NCBI GenBank assembly: GCA_046598395.1
Contig: JBKJIQ010000050.1
Span: 46,296-110,295, forward strand
Direction: 5' to 3'
Length of the DNA: 64,000 nucleotides
DNA from: JAENVU01 sp046598395
GTDB lineage: Bacteria; Actinomycetota; Acidimicrobiia; IMCC26256; JAENVU01
Part shown: positions 1-8,477 of the stretch, piece after piece
Position numbering within the stretch: position 1 is the stretch's first letter
How the letters are laid out: the number at the start of each line of letters is the position of its first letter
Position numbers and translations under genes: made by a program
Notes under the pieces: generated by a model
Database searches by the model: none
The model's input: only the letters and a program-made list of their open reading frames with translations
Told to the model about the DNA's origin: nothing

Positions 1-9
1 ACCTGGGGC

Positions 10-2004
10 TCATGCCCGCGAGTTGATGGACGCTTCGGCCGATCGTTCCGTCGCGGCCGAACGAGCGGAGAGCCATCGTTCGAACGTATCCGCCGGTGCG
101 GGTCGGGCGATTCCGTAACCCTGCGCGATGTCGCATCCGATCGCCGCGATGGCGTCGAGTGTCGGGTCGTCCTCCACGCCTTCGGCCACCACGTTCATTC
201 CGAGTTCGTGTCCAAGCGACACCAAGGCGCGTACTACTGCTCGACCGTCCGGCGCCGTGAGCAGCGGTGTGACGAATTGCTGGTCGATCTTGAGCTCATG
301 GATCGGGAGTTGGTGCAGCTGGCCGAGCGAGGTGTAGCCGACGCCGAAGTCGTCGATGGAAATCTTGATGCCGCGCTCGGCGAGCCGGCGCAGCGTGGAC
401 GCGGCGCGGCCGGGATCTGAGATCACTGCGGTTTCGGTGATCTCGATGGACAGCAGGTTGGCGGGCAGGCCGTGGCGCACCAGGGCGGCGAGTACCCGGT
501 CGGGGAACGCGGGATCACGCAGACACCGCGCGGACACGTTCACGGCAATGGGAATTGGCCGGCCGGCATCTTGCCAAGTGATTGCCTGACTGCACGCGGC
601 GTCAACGACCCAGTCCGTCAAGGCCACGATGAGCTGGGTCGACTCTGCGGCGGGCAGGAACCCGCCGGGCATGAGGAGTCCCCGGACGGGGTGTTGCCAG
701 CGCAACAGTGCCTCGACCCCCACCACTCGGCCGTCCACCGTTGCGATCTTCGGCTGGTAGTGCAGCACGAGGTGTTCGGAGTCGATGCTGTGGCGCAGCT
801 CGCCCACCAAGGTCAGCCGGTCTGCGTCGAAGCCTTCGAGCGTCGGGTCGTATTCGAGCTCCGGAACTTTGGCGGCCTTCGCGCAACGACACGCCACCCC
901 GGCTTGGCGTAGGAGTTCGGAGGCGTCGCCGCCGTTGTGGCCTTCCACGCGACCGACGGCGATTTCTGCCGCGACGGAGACACCACCCAGCTCGACCTCG
1001 TTGAGCAACGCCCGTCGGATCTGTTCGATCCGCTCGTGCGCGCCGTGTCGATCCGTTGCGTTCATGACGATGCTGAACTCATCACCACCGACGCGAGCGA
1101 CGAGGTCGGTGGGAGCGGTCACCGACGCGAGTTGTTCGGCGATATGGCACAGGAAGCGATCGCCGTTCTGATGTCCGAGGACCTCGTTGATCTGCGTGAA
1201 GCCATCGATGTCCATGACCACGACCGTGACCACGGAATCGTCGGATCCGACGAGTGCGCGGCGGAGCGCCTCGTTGAGCGCGGTGCGGTTTGCGAGGCGG
1301 GTGAGCCCATCGATCCGAGCGAGATCGCGGTTGGCGGCAGCCGAGCGCCGGAGCCGGCGGGTCACTGACCACGAGATGGTTGCGAGGAGCGACCACAGCA
1401 CCAACAGTCCGATGGTGAGCAGGGTCTTCATGTCGCGGTAGGAACTCTCCGTTGCAGCCGCGATTGGCGCGTACGGCACGTAGATCTCGAGTGCACCGAG
1501 GGCCCTGCCGGTGCCGGTTGCCGCGGAGACCGGGGTGTACACCTCGATGGCACGGGCGCCGAGAGCCTTCCCGTGGTCGGCTTCGTCGGCGTTGATCCGG
1601 GTCAGTAGGCGGACGGGATGGCCGGACAACGCGTCGACCACCTCGTCGTCCGCGGGACCGTGGGGCGGTTGTGTCGGCCGACGCGGATCGAACACGATGT
1701 GACCGGCCCGGTCACGCAGTCGAAGCTGAAGGGCGTCGCCGTGGTCGAGTAACGGTGTCATCACTCGTTCGAGGGCAACGCGTTCTGCGGGTGTCGGACC
1801 ATCGGCCAAGGAGTCACCGGAAAGGTTCGGACCGATCGCCGCGCGAGCGGTCGAGTTGGCGATGGTTCCGGCCTCTTGGAGACCCCGTTGCTCGAGGTCG
1901 GAGCGGAAGGAGCGCGTGAGCAGCAGTCCAAGGAGCACGATCGGTACCAGAGTCACTGCCGCGTAGAAGCTGAACAACTCGAGCCCAGAGCGGTGTGGCT
2001 TCAT
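10..2004 (-). CDS. Membrane GGDEF-EAL cyclic-di-GMP signalling protein
   Basis: Predicted inner-membrane protein of 664 aa that makes and/or degrades cyclic-di-GMP. A TM helix at about residues 8-30, an extracytoplasmic sensor region (31-190), and a second TM helix (191-214) are followed by a GGDEF domain with an intact RVGGDEF site (about 305-310). An EAL domain follows with GVEALLRW (about 430), the DDFG motif, KIDQQF and AEGVED, so both catalytic sites look competent. I see no RxxD inhibitory site just before GGDEF. The frame is open upstream through the tRNA-Ser gene; I chose the ATG at 2004 because the TM helix begins right after it. A GTG two codons upstream is an alternative. The stop is close to the window edge. 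Confidence 0.9.
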   Translation of the reverse strand: MKPHRSGLELFSFYAAVTLVPIVLLGLLLTRSFRSDLEQRGLQEAGTIANSTARAAIGPNLSGDSLADGPTPAERVALERVMTPLLDHGDALQLRLRDRAGHIVFDPRRPTQPPHGPADDEVVDALSGHPVRLLTRINADEADHGKALGARAIEVYTPVSAATGTGRALGALEIYVPYAPIAAATESSYRDMKTLLTIGLLVLWSLLATISWSVTRRLRRSAAANRDLARIDGLTRLANRTALNEALRRALVGSDDSVVTVVVMDIDGFTQINEVLGHQNGDRFLCHIAEQLASVTAPTDLVARVGGDEFSIVMNATDRHGAHERIEQIRRALLNEVELGGVSVAAEIAVGRVEGHNGGDASELLRQAGVACRCAKAAKVPELEYDPTLEGFDADRLTLVGELRHSIDSEHLVLHYQPKIATVDGRVVGVEALLRWQHPVRGLLMPGGFLPAAESTQLIVALTDWVVDAACSQAITWQDAGRPIPIAVNVSARCLRDPAFPDRVLAALVRHGLPANLLSIEITETAVISDPGRAASTLRRLAERGIKISIDDFGVGYTSLGQLHQLPIHELKIDQQFVTPLLTAPDGRAVVRALVSLGHELGMNVVAEGVEDDPTLDAIAAIGCDIAQGYGIARPAPADTFERWLSARSAATERSAEASINSRA

Positions 2005-2119
2005 CCTCACGTATCGGTGCAACCGCCCCCGGCCTTGACTGATCGCCACGAACGCCCGGAGCACGCTCGAGGATGGATAAATGACGCGAACCGACCCGGA
2101 CGCGAGGTCCGGGTCGGGT

Positions 2120-2207
2120 TGGCGGAGGGACTGGGATTTGAACCCAGGGTGAGTTTCCCCACAATGGTTTTCGAGACCATCCGATTCGGCCGCTCTCGCA
2201 TCCCTCC
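2120..2207 (-). tRNA. tRNA-Ser (anticodon CGA)
   Basis: Type II tRNA with a seven-base acceptor stem (GGAGGGA / TCCCTCC), a long variable arm, a TTCAAAT T-loop and a CTCGAAA anticodon loop giving CGA. The discriminator is G, as expected for tRNA-Ser, and CCA is encoded at 2122-2120. It lies just upstream of the GGDEF-EAL gene on the same strand. Confidence 0.95.
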
Positions 2208-2265
2208 TCGGCGTACTCCGGCCCGAAGGCCAACGCACGAGCGGGTCAGTCTACCGGCGCCCGGT

Positions 2266-2730
2266 TCAGCGACGACGGCTCGAAAAGAAGTCTCGGAGCA
2301 GCACCGCCGACTCGTCACCGCGGATTCCCGCGATGACCGCGCACTCGTGGTTCAGGCGAGGATCGGCGAGCAGGTGATATCGGCTTCCCAGGGCCCCCGC
2401 CTTGGGGTCTTCGGCACCAAACACCACGAGCCCGATGCGCGAGTTCACGAGTGCGCCCGCACACATCGCACAGGGCTCGAGGGTGACGACGAGCGCATAA
2501 TCGGTCAGCCGCCAACTGCCCAACGCGCGCGCGGCATCCTGGAGCGCCAAGATTTCGGCGTGGGCGGTCGGGTCGTGGGTGAGTTCACGTTCGTTGTGGC
2601 GTTGCGCCACAACGGTTCCGTCGGAAATCCGCGCCACGACCGCACCAATGGGAACGTCGCCGTGCGCCTCGGCGGCGCGAGCTTCCGCGAGCGCGAGTTC
2701 CATGAAGTGATCCATCTCGCTGCGCTCCAC
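2266..2730 (-). CDS. tadA: tRNA-specific adenosine deaminase
   Basis: Zinc-dependent deaminase of 154 aa that converts A34 of tRNA-Arg(ACG) to inosine, an essential wobble modification. The zinc site is visible as HAEI (about residue 57; His ligand plus catalytic Glu) and PCAMC (about 87; two Cys ligands). The length is normal for TadA. The GTG start at 2730 is preferred over the internal ATG at 2715 because a -10 box (TAGGTT on the coding strand, 2743-2738) lies seven bases upstream, so the transcript is probably leaderless. Confidence 0.93.
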   Translation of the reverse strand: MERSEMDHFMELALAEARAAEAHGDVPIGAVVARISDGTVVAQRHNERELTHDPTAHAEILALQDAARALGSWRLTDYALVVTLEPCAMCAGALVNSRIGLVVFGAEDPKAGALGSRYHLLADPRLNHECAVIAGIRGDESAVLLRDFFSSRRR

Positions 2731-2772
2731 CGGCTCGAACCTACCGTGCGCGTGCGCGGCCCGGCGGCGGGT

Positions 2773-3129
2773 TCAGGACCTGCCCACCTCGTGGAGTTCG
2801 ATCGCGTTCCCGCACGGGTCTTCGAGGAAGGCTTGGAGGTTGGTGGCGACGGGAATCGCGTCGCTCACTGTGAGACCTTTGGCGCGCAACTCGTCGATCG
2901 TGGCGCGGATGTCGGCGACTTGTATCGCGAAATGTTGGCCGAGGTTGTCGGGGACCGGCGCCTCGATCAGATGAACTTGTTCGCCGCCGAAGTTGATCCA
3001 CGCGCCGCCGAAACCGAAGTCGGGCCGGTCGTCGCGGGGCGTTCCGCCGAGCACCTCGGTGTAGAAGGCGAACGAAGCGTCGAAGTCCGACACATTGATC
3101 GAGACGTGATGGACCGCGAGTGGCTGCAT
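2773..3129 (-). CDS. VOC (glyoxalase/bleomycin-resistance fold) protein
   Basis: Single vicinal-oxygen-chelate domain of 118 aa. It begins with the typical beta strand (AVHHVSINVSDF), includes QHFAIQVAD in the second module, and ends with a metal-ligand-like ELHEV strand. The substrate cannot be assigned; relatives include lactoylglutathione lyase-like and dioxygenase-like proteins. The ATG at 3129 begins the conserved fold, although the frame is open further upstream. Confidence 0.75.
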   Translation of the reverse strand: MQPLAVHHVSINVSDFDASFAFYTEVLGGTPRDDRPDFGFGGAWINFGGEQVHLIEAPVPDNLGQHFAIQVADIRATIDELRAKGLTVSDAIPVATNLQAFLEDPCGNAIELHEVGRS

Positions 3130-3187
3130 TGCGTGATTCTGGGCGCCTTGTCTGCTCGACCGCAAGCGTGTCCGCTCCCCGTGTGCG

Positions 3188-4153
3188 CTACTGGGGTCCG
3201 TTCGCGGTGATGTACGCAGCGCGGATGTCGGGAGGGATGCGGCCCTTCGCAGAAATTTCCAATCCAACGCCGATGGCCCAAACCCTGATGGCCTTGGGGG
3301 ACGGTGGCGCGGGCGCGAGCGCGGTGGCTGCTGGAAGCGACTCCGTGCGGCGGCGCGCCGGCTCATCGGACTGGTGGTGCACCAACGCAGCGCCGAGGAA
3401 CCGATAGGTCCACTCCTGCGCGAGCGGCCGGGTCTCACAGAAGATGATGGGAACTTCGGGAAAGCGGACCTGCGCTTCCGCGATCCCTTCGGCCATCACC
3501 GCGGGCCGGATTCGCTCCACCTTGAACATCGCGGAGTATCGGTCCTCCACCACGAGCGCGGCGCGCGGAATATCGGCGAGGGCGGCGAGGAGATACCGCA
3601 ACTTGCCGCTGGTGAGGGTGCTGACGAGATCCGCCAAACTCTTGCGCTCCACCGCGGCCACGATTTCGCCGTCGCATTCAATCGCGTAGTCGCCGGCGGG
3701 GAGTGCTCGACGCGTGGTGGTGGCCTGCTGGTTCTTGAACTGCCAGGGGTAGCGCTCGTGACTATCCACCAAGATGCTCAGCACCTGACCCGAGGCTCGC
3801 TGGGTGGGCAGCGACACGTTGGGCCGCGCCTGGCGCGCGGTACGAGCCGATTGCCAGAAGATCATCTCGCGCCCACGGGCGCGGGTGAACACGAACTGCG
3901 AGCGGTTCTCTCGGCCGCGGTCCAAGATCAGATCGATCGCAGCTCCCCGGCGCACGCACGACTTCACGGGAACCCGTTCGATGATCTCGGGGTTCTCGGG
4001 CCACTGCGACGCGGGGTGGCAGTAGACCTTGGCAGTCCGAGGCCAGGTGTCGCGGACCTTGAGCACGATCCCGCTCGTGCCAACGGGCAGACGCACGATG
4101 AACGGCAGCGACGAATCCTCGTCGTCGTTCCGGGCAATTACGAAGTCATCCAT
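3188..4153 (-). CDS. ERCC4-domain (XPF-family) nuclease-like protein
   Basis: Protein of 321 aa (counted from the ATG at 4153) with a C-terminal half that matches the ERCC4 nuclease fold. ILVDSHERYPW supplies the first acidic residue, and GDYAIECDG followed by VERKSLADL forms the GD...ERKxxxD metal-binding signature. The N-terminal half (CVRRGAAIDLILDRGRENRS) is less familiar. XPF/Hef-family enzymes cut branched DNA; here the substrate and partners are unknown. No HhH domain is apparent, so it is not a full XPF. The start at 4153 (MDDFVIARN) fits the fold better than the ATG at 4213. Confidence 0.75.
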   Translation of the reverse strand: MDDFVIARNDDEDSSLPFIVRLPVGTSGIVLKVRDTWPRTAKVYCHPASQWPENPEIIERVPVKSCVRRGAAIDLILDRGRENRSQFVFTRARGREMIFWQSARTARQARPNVSLPTQRASGQVLSILVDSHERYPWQFKNQQATTTRRALPAGDYAIECDGEIVAAVERKSLADLVSTLTSGKLRYLLAALADIPRAALVVEDRYSAMFKVERIRPAVMAEGIAEAQVRFPEVPIIFCETRPLAQEWTYRFLGAALVHHQSDEPARRRTESLPAATALAPAPPSPKAIRVWAIGVGLEISAKGRIPPDIRAAYITANGPQ

Positions 4154-4337
4154 GAGCGGCCCGTTCGAAACGAGCGCGACGTTCCTGATCGCCGCTCGCG
4201 AGGTCACCGGCATCTGTCTCCCCGCGAATCACGGCGCTCATGAGGTTCTGCGTCACGAGGACAGTCCCGGGTGTGGGGTGGGGGGTTCCATCGCGAGCCT
4301 GCCACCAAGCGAGCTCCTGGCTCAACCTGTATGCGGT

Positions 4338-4358
4338 CCTTGTGGGATCGCTTTCGAA
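4338..4358 (+). repeat. 21-bp repeat, copy A
   Basis: CCTTGTGGGATC followed by GCTTTCGAA. The same 21 bases recur at 5103-5123 (identical) and 9822-9842 (one mismatch). This copy lies just downstream of the PIN-domain gene. Confidence 0.8.
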
Positions 4359-4378
4359 TTGGGCCGATGTCCTTGCGG

Positions 4379-4759
4379 TCAAATGATGCGGAGATCGATG
4401 CGCCGTCCGAGCGCGTCCGCGATCAATCGGAGATCGGTCGGGTCGCTCGTGATCACGAGATCGCGGCGAGAAATGGCGCCGACGACTACCGAAGCGTCGA
4501 TCGGGTCATCCGTGCCCGCGCGGGCGCACGCCGCCCCCGATGCGCGAGCTCGAACATTGTTCAGGTCCTCGACACGACAACCGTCGATGAGTCGCGAGAT
4601 GTTCACCTGGGGTCCTCCACGCCAGCCCTGCGCGAGCACGCCAGCGGGAATCGTGGGGCGGATCCGGCGTTCGAGCGCTCGTTTGTGGATCGCCCACAAT
4701 GTTCGGTCGTTGCTCTCCGCGGCGATCAGCGCGCCGGTGTCGTAGGTCAAGCCACTCAT
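4379..4759 (-). CDS. PIN-domain ribonuclease toxin (VapC-like)
   Basis: Probable VapC-type toxin of 126 aa. PIN-fold acidic residues are visible: Asp in LTYDTGALIAAES near the N-terminus, Asp in DDPIDASVVV (about 85-90) and Asp in VITSDPTDL (about 105). These would coordinate Mg2+ for RNA cleavage. Its ATG overlaps the last base of the upstream ribbon-helix-helix gene at 4759, so the two are translationally coupled, as usual for antitoxin-toxin pairs. The RNA target cannot be inferred. Confidence 0.85.
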   Translation of the reverse strand: MSGLTYDTGALIAAESNDRTLWAIHKRALERRIRPTIPAGVLAQGWRGGPQVNISRLIDGCRVEDLNNVRARASGAACARAGTDDPIDASVVVGAISRRDLVITSDPTDLRLIADALGRRIDLRII

Positions 4760-5016
4760 CAGCTCGCGCGCTTCGCGCGGCGCCGCCCGACCACCTCGTC
4801 AAGGATTCGATCAGCATCCGCAAGCTCCGCGCTGGTCAGCTCACCGTTCTCAGCCTCCCAGGCCTGCACCCCAACGAGTCCGCGTTCGATAGCGAGAGCG
4901 TTGCTCGCGGCTCGGTTCATCCACGCCGACAGGCTCAGGCCGGAGGCCGCTGCACTGAGGGCCGCTTCAGTAGCCACTTCCTCGTCGATGGCGACGGACA
5001 GCTTCTTCACGGTCAT
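4759..5016 (-). CDS. Ribbon-helix-helix antitoxin (VapB-like)
   Basis: Small 85-aa protein starting MTVKKLSVAIDEEV, a typical beta strand plus helix of the MetJ/Arc ribbon-helix-helix fold. SLSAWMNRAAS forms the second helix and an acidic C-terminal tail probably wraps the toxin. It is directly upstream of and overlaps the PIN gene, so antitoxin and autorepressor roles are inferred. Confidence 0.8.
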   Translation of the reverse strand: MTVKKLSVAIDEEVATEAALSAAASGLSLSAWMNRAASNALAIERGLVGVQAWEAENGELTSAELADADRILDEVVGRRRAKRAS

Positions 5017-5102
5017 GCGCCGATCTTACTACCGCATTCCTACTCCGCCCTCACGGCCAGACGCAGGTTCAAGAACCGCCTGCGCGACCTTGAAGAAGTG
5101 GG

Positions 5103-5123
5103 CCTTGTGGGATCGCTTTCGAA
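5103..5123 (+). repeat. 21-bp repeat, copy B
   Basis: Second copy of the 21-base repeat. Here it begins a longer block of homology with 9822-10518, 60 bases upstream of the DUF433 start codon, in the position of a promoter or operator. Confidence 0.8.
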
Positions 5124-5182
5124 CCCCGAACTGTCGGTAGAACTCGATCTCCCCGGGTTCGACCTGGTGGCAGATTGTCACC

Positions 5183-5526
5183 ATGACCGCGAATGAGGCG
5201 CTCCTCGCTCGGATCGTCGTGGACCCGGCGATCTGCTTCGGGAAGCCGACGATCAAGGGGCATCGGATCTGGGTGTCGTTGATTCTCGACCTCCTGGCCG
5301 CGGGCTCGTCCGTCGGTGAAGTGAGCGACGAGTACCCGCAGCTCACGGAGGACGACCGTGGAGACAGCCGTGCTTCGGTTGCCAAAGCGTCCAACACCCG
5401 ATGACATCGTGGCGGTCGTCGGTGTGCTCAATCACCGCGCTGGTATCGCACCCGATCGAAGGCCAGCTCTGGATTGTGAAGCTGAGTGGGGTGCGGCGGT
5501 ACGTGCCGCGTGACGAGAACGGCTGA
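5183..5526 (+). pseudogene. DUF433-DUF5615 toxin-antitoxin locus, internally deleted copy
   Basis: Nucleotide-level relative of the intact locus at 9902-10518. The DUF433 antitoxin reading frame is preserved from MTANEALLARIVVDPAICFG to YPQLTEDD (about base 5355). The sequence then jumps to the last third of the toxin gene (GTTGCCAAAGCGTCCAACAC in both copies) and continues to a TGA at 5526. By comparison, roughly 270 bases covering the antitoxin C-terminus and the toxin N-terminus with its acidic residues are gone. The fused frame stops at 5404. Neither protein can be made intact. Confidence 0.85.
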
Positions 5527-5599
5527 TTCGTGACCCGGCCCTTGCTTGTCATCGGCGGCGAAGCAAGGTCCGCACGACGCGGCCCGACCCCTACACCTA

Positions 5600-5773
5600 G
5601 GTGCCGACCTCGGTGCGGTCCCATCGATCGGCACCGTCGGCGATGCGTTTGATAACGCGCTGGCCGAATCGGTGAACGGTCTCTACAAGACCGAGTTGAT
5701 CTACGGGCGCAGCCAGGGACCGTGCGCACTGTCGAAGATGTCGAACTCGTGCCCCTCAGCTGGGTGCATTGAC
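5600..5773 (+). pseudogene. IS3-family transposase C-terminal remnant
   Basis: PSIGTVGDAFDNALAES and VNGLYKTELIYG are the characteristic segment around the third acidic residue of IS3-family OrfB integrases. A one-base loss after SQGP shifts the frame, and the shifted frame continues as RTVEDVELVPLSWVH, which also matches the family, before a stop. No N-terminal part and no inverted repeats are present, so this is a dead fragment. Confidence 0.8.
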
Positions 5774-5789
5774 AGAACAAATGCGTTGA

Positions 5790-5974
5790 ATGCGACCATG
5801 GTCGTCTCCAAGGGGCGACTGCGTCCGATGCGCGGACTCAAACGCGACCATTCGGCGCGGGTGATCATGCGTGGTCATGCGCTCATGCAGACCGTCCGCC
5901 GCGGCCGCTACGAACTCGGAATCGACGCGCGCACTCATTGGCATATCGAGACCGCTCCGGTGTGGTCTGCTTGA
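5790..5974 (+). pseudogene. IS6-like DDE transposase C-terminal remnant
   Basis: RLRPMRGLKRDHSARVIM and RRGRYELGID resemble the extreme C-terminal region of actinobacterial IS6-family transposases (RPMRGLK, GHA, RRGHYEL pattern). It is joined directly to the IS3 fragment, which indicates two independent decay events in the same spot. No catalytic residues remain in the preserved part. Confidence 0.6.
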
Positions 5975-5984
5975 ACGTGCGACT

Positions 5985-7181
5985 TCATGAGCCTCGCGGT
6001 GCGGTTGCGCCATTCCAACGGACCAGAACAAGTGTGGCATCGTCGGCGAGTTGATCGGCCTTGTACTCAAGGATGGCTCTGACAATTTGGCGGACGATCT
6101 CCTCAGGGCCCACTTGGTCGGAGGCGTGTCTACCGATCAGATCTGCGAGTCGCTCCACACCGAACATTGCGCCTCCGGGTTTGTGGGCCTCCGTTACGCC
6201 ATCGGTGTAGAAGAGCACGCTGTCGCCAGGTTCCAGGGACTCGATGGCGACGCTCGGCGTGGCGTTCCGTTCGATAATGGTTCCGAGCCCCCACGGCGGG
6301 GTCGGGCGGCACTCCAGTTCCCCGATGACGCTGCCTCCGCGAATGAGGAACGGAAGCGGATGTCCGGCGTTCGTCCATGTCATCACGCCGGTATCGATGT
6401 CCAGTTGTGCGAGCTGCCCAGTCGCGAAGGTAAACGGCGGACCGTGAGCCGTGATGGCCTCGTCGATGCCGGTGTGGATGCGCTTGAGCGAACGGCCTTC
6501 GCGACGGCCGTGGCGGAAGGAACCGACTGCGAGCGCTGAAATCAGGGCTGATCCGACACCGTGACCCACGGCGTCCATGACACCAACGCTGAGCACACGA
6601 TCGTTCAGCGCATAGTCGAAGCAGTCGCCTCCGACCTCGTAGGCCGGTTCCAACAGTCCAGCTACGGTAACTCTCGGTGTCTTGAGTACGAGCGGTGGAA
6701 GAAGATCCCACTGCATGCTCGCCGCCAGCGACATCGATCGTCGGCGCCGATGGAGGTCGTAGAGATCGGTCGTTCGTGCCTGGGTCGTGATCAAGTAGCC
6801 CGCGAGCAGGCCGAGTTCCTCACATGCGGCGATGTTCGCATCTGTTGATTGAGGAACCGTCAAGGCGAGCACGCCGGCACGATCGGAGCCCTCGATGATC
6901 GGCGCCCATACGCGTACGCCGTCGGGTCGATGCGCGATGGTGCAGGAACCTTCGACGAATGCGCGGCCCGCCATCGATCCAACGACCGGTTCTTGTGCCG
7001 GCACCTCGGCATGCGTGGCGCGGTCGGGGATCGGTTCGAGCACTTCTTGCGCGAAGTCAACCAAGTACACGACCACGTCGGTGGCGTCCAGCCACTTCGC
7101 GATGCGAAACATGATGTCCGGAATCGATTCCGGAGCGACGTGTGCCTCGCGCAATGCGACGCCTAGATCCAGACCGGGCAT
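5985..7181 (-). CDS. GAF-SpoIIE/PPM serine phosphatase (RsbU-like)
   Basis: Cytoplasmic protein of 398 aa with an N-terminal GAF-like sensor (about 15-160) and a C-terminal PPM/SpoIIE phosphatase domain. Metal-binding motifs are visible: EVGGDCFDY (about 205), VGVMDAVGHGVGSAL (about 222) and SVLFYTDGVTEA (about 335). Such proteins dephosphorylate anti-sigma-factor antagonists in partner-switching stress responses. The ATG at 7181 is preceded by a TAGCGT -10 box six bases upstream (7193-7188), so the mRNA is likely leaderless. It is divergent from the hemerythrin gene, whose promoter looks stress-sigma dependent. Confidence 0.88.
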   Translation of the reverse strand: MPGLDLGVALREAHVAPESIPDIMFRIAKWLDATDVVVYLVDFAQEVLEPIPDRATHAEVPAQEPVVGSMAGRAFVEGSCTIAHRPDGVRVWAPIIEGSDRAGVLALTVPQSTDANIAACEELGLLAGYLITTQARTTDLYDLHRRRRSMSLAASMQWDLLPPLVLKTPRVTVAGLLEPAYEVGGDCFDYALNDRVLSVGVMDAVGHGVGSALISALAVGSFRHGRREGRSLKRIHTGIDEAITAHGPPFTFATGQLAQLDIDTGVMTWTNAGHPLPFLIRGGSVIGELECRPTPPWGLGTIIERNATPSVAIESLEPGDSVLFYTDGVTEAHKPGGAMFGVERLADLIGRHASDQVGPEEIVRQIVRAILEYKADQLADDATLVLVRWNGATAPRGS

Positions 7182-7258
7182 GAACCCACGCTACCGCTGC
7201 GCCTGATCATGCGCGCGGCGTGTGGCCAGCGCGACGCATCCGAAACGCGACCCGCCAG

Positions 7259-7284
7259 GTTTGAGGGGTTCTGGAGTGGGTATC
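7259..7284 (+). promoter_or_regulatory. SigB/SigF-type stress promoter candidate
   Basis: GTTT, about 16 bases, then GGGTAT. This matches the actinobacterial general-stress sigma consensus (GTTT-N14-16-GGGTAT) and lies about 40 bases before the hemerythrin start codon. Coordinates may be off by one base. Confidence 0.6.
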
Positions 7285-7321
7285 TCACTCACGATCCGAT
7301 TTCCTCGTCACTGGAGTGAAC

Positions 7322-7960
7322 ATGTCGACCAACACCGCGCCCAAAAACCGGAGTACGACCAACGCTCACCGCAGCGCGTCAGCCGTCAACCGTCAGCGCG
7401 ACGCGATCGCGATTCTCAAGGCCGACCACCGGGAGGTCGAGCGGCTGTTCAAAGCATTCGAAAAGACCTCGGAACGCGCTCTGGTCGAGCGTAAGGACCT
7501 GGTCGACACCATGATCGAGAAACTCTCGGTGCACGCCGCGATCGAGGAGCAGATCGTGTACCCCTGGGCACAAGCCCACATCGTCGATGAGGACGACCAG
7601 GTGCTCGAAGCCTTCGAAGAGCATCGCGTCGTGAAGTTCCTCCTCGGTGAGCTTTCGCTGATGAACTCGGACGATGGACGCTTCCAGGCGACCACGACCG
7701 TGCTGATCGAGATCGTTCGTCACCACGTTAGGGAAGAAGAGTCAGAGCTCCTCCTCGACTTACGCGATGTCGCCACTCGGGCTGAGCTGGTTGACTTCGG
7801 CCTCCAACTCGACATCGCTAAGAAAGCTGCCGCGGCGGGTCCCGAAGCGGGCGGCATTCTTCCGGCGATCGGCAGCGGTGTCGGCGGGGTTATCGATCAC
7901 GCGATCGACGTTGGTCGTGGCGTGGTGAGCAAGGTCGGCGCCCTGACCGGCCTTGACTGA
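7322..7960 (+). CDS. Hemerythrin HHE-domain protein
   Basis: A four-helix HHE cation-binding domain of the kind that carries a non-heme di-iron site for O2 or reactive nitrogen/oxygen chemistry. Ligand-bearing segments are DHREVERLF (about 37), HAAIEEQIVYPW (about 75), EEHRVVKFLL (about 100) and HHVREEESELL (about 135). The last about 60 residues form a glycine-rich amphipathic tail (GGILPAIGSGVGGVIDH) not typical of the core domain. The ATG at 7322 is preferred over the GTG two codons upstream because GGAG lies five bases before it. A stress-type promoter precedes the gene. Confidence 0.88.
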   Translation: MSTNTAPKNRSTTNAHRSASAVNRQRDAIAILKADHREVERLFKAFEKTSERALVERKDLVDTMIEKLSVHAAIEEQIVYPWAQAHIVDEDDQVLEAFEEHRVVKFLLGELSLMNSDDGRFQATTTVLIEIVRHHVREEESELLLDLRDVATRAELVDFGLQLDIAKKAAAAGPEAGGILPAIGSGVGGVIDHAIDVGRGVVSKVGALTGLD

Positions 7961-8027
7961 CTCATTGAAGGAGATATCGGGCGACTCGGGCGCTGGTTCT
8001 ACTGCCCACGCGATGACTTGAGGGCCA

Positions 8028-8477
8028 ATGTCGCGCAATTCCATCTTTGTCTCGTCTTCATCCGAAGCAGTGTTTGCAGTGCTCGAGGACGCGTACGCGT
8101 ACCCGAGGTGGGTGGTGGGTGCACGCCGGGTGCGGCGAGTCGATCCAGACTGGCCGGCGGTCGGATCCAAATTTCATCATGCGATCGGAACCGCAGCCGG
8201 TGAGCTGCACGACTCGTCCAAGGTGCTCGCGCTCGTACCTCCTACGCGAATCGTTCTCGAAGTACGGTTCCGTCCGACCGGCATCGCCGAAGTCGAGATC
8301 GATGTGAGGCGTGAAGGCGACGGCAGTGTCGTCACTCTCGCAGAGACCCCAACCCGCGGTCCGGTCTCGCACTTGCCACGATTTCTCACCGATTCGCTGA
8401 TGTTCGTTCGGAATGCGCTGGCACTGCAACGGCTGCGACATGAAATTGAGAATCGCGATCGGCGGGTTTCGCGGTGA
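8028..8477 (+). CDS. SRPBCC-family (START-like) protein
   Basis: Protein of 149 aa with the SRPBCC/polyketide-cyclase-like fold: an N-terminal strand (SIFVSSSSEAVFAVL), PRWVVGARRVRRVDPDWPAVG, and the C-terminal helix ALQRLRHEIE. These domains bind hydrophobic ligands; the ligand is unknown. Its TGA overlaps the GTG of the following remnant (GTGA at 8474-8477). This suggests it once began an operon with an iron-containing redox enzyme whose first codons survive. Confidence 0.75.
   Translation: MSRNSIFVSSSSEAVFAVLEDAYAYPRWVVGARRVRRVDPDWPAVGSKFHHAIGTAAGELHDSSKVLALVPPTRIVLEVRFRPTGIAEVEIDVRREGDGSVVTLAETPTRGPVSHLPRFLTDSLMFVRNALALQRLRHEIENRDRRVSR

Noticed and set aside
1876..3210. 444-aa plus-strand open frame
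   Set aside because: Antisense to the GGDEF-EAL gene start, tRNA-Ser, tadA and the VOC gene; a GC-rich shadow.
4146..4382. 78-aa minus-strand frame with TTG start overlapping the PIN-gene stop
   Set aside because: It runs through repeat copy A, shows no domain and fills only the gap before the ERCC4 gene; coupling by TTGA overlap is not enough to call it.
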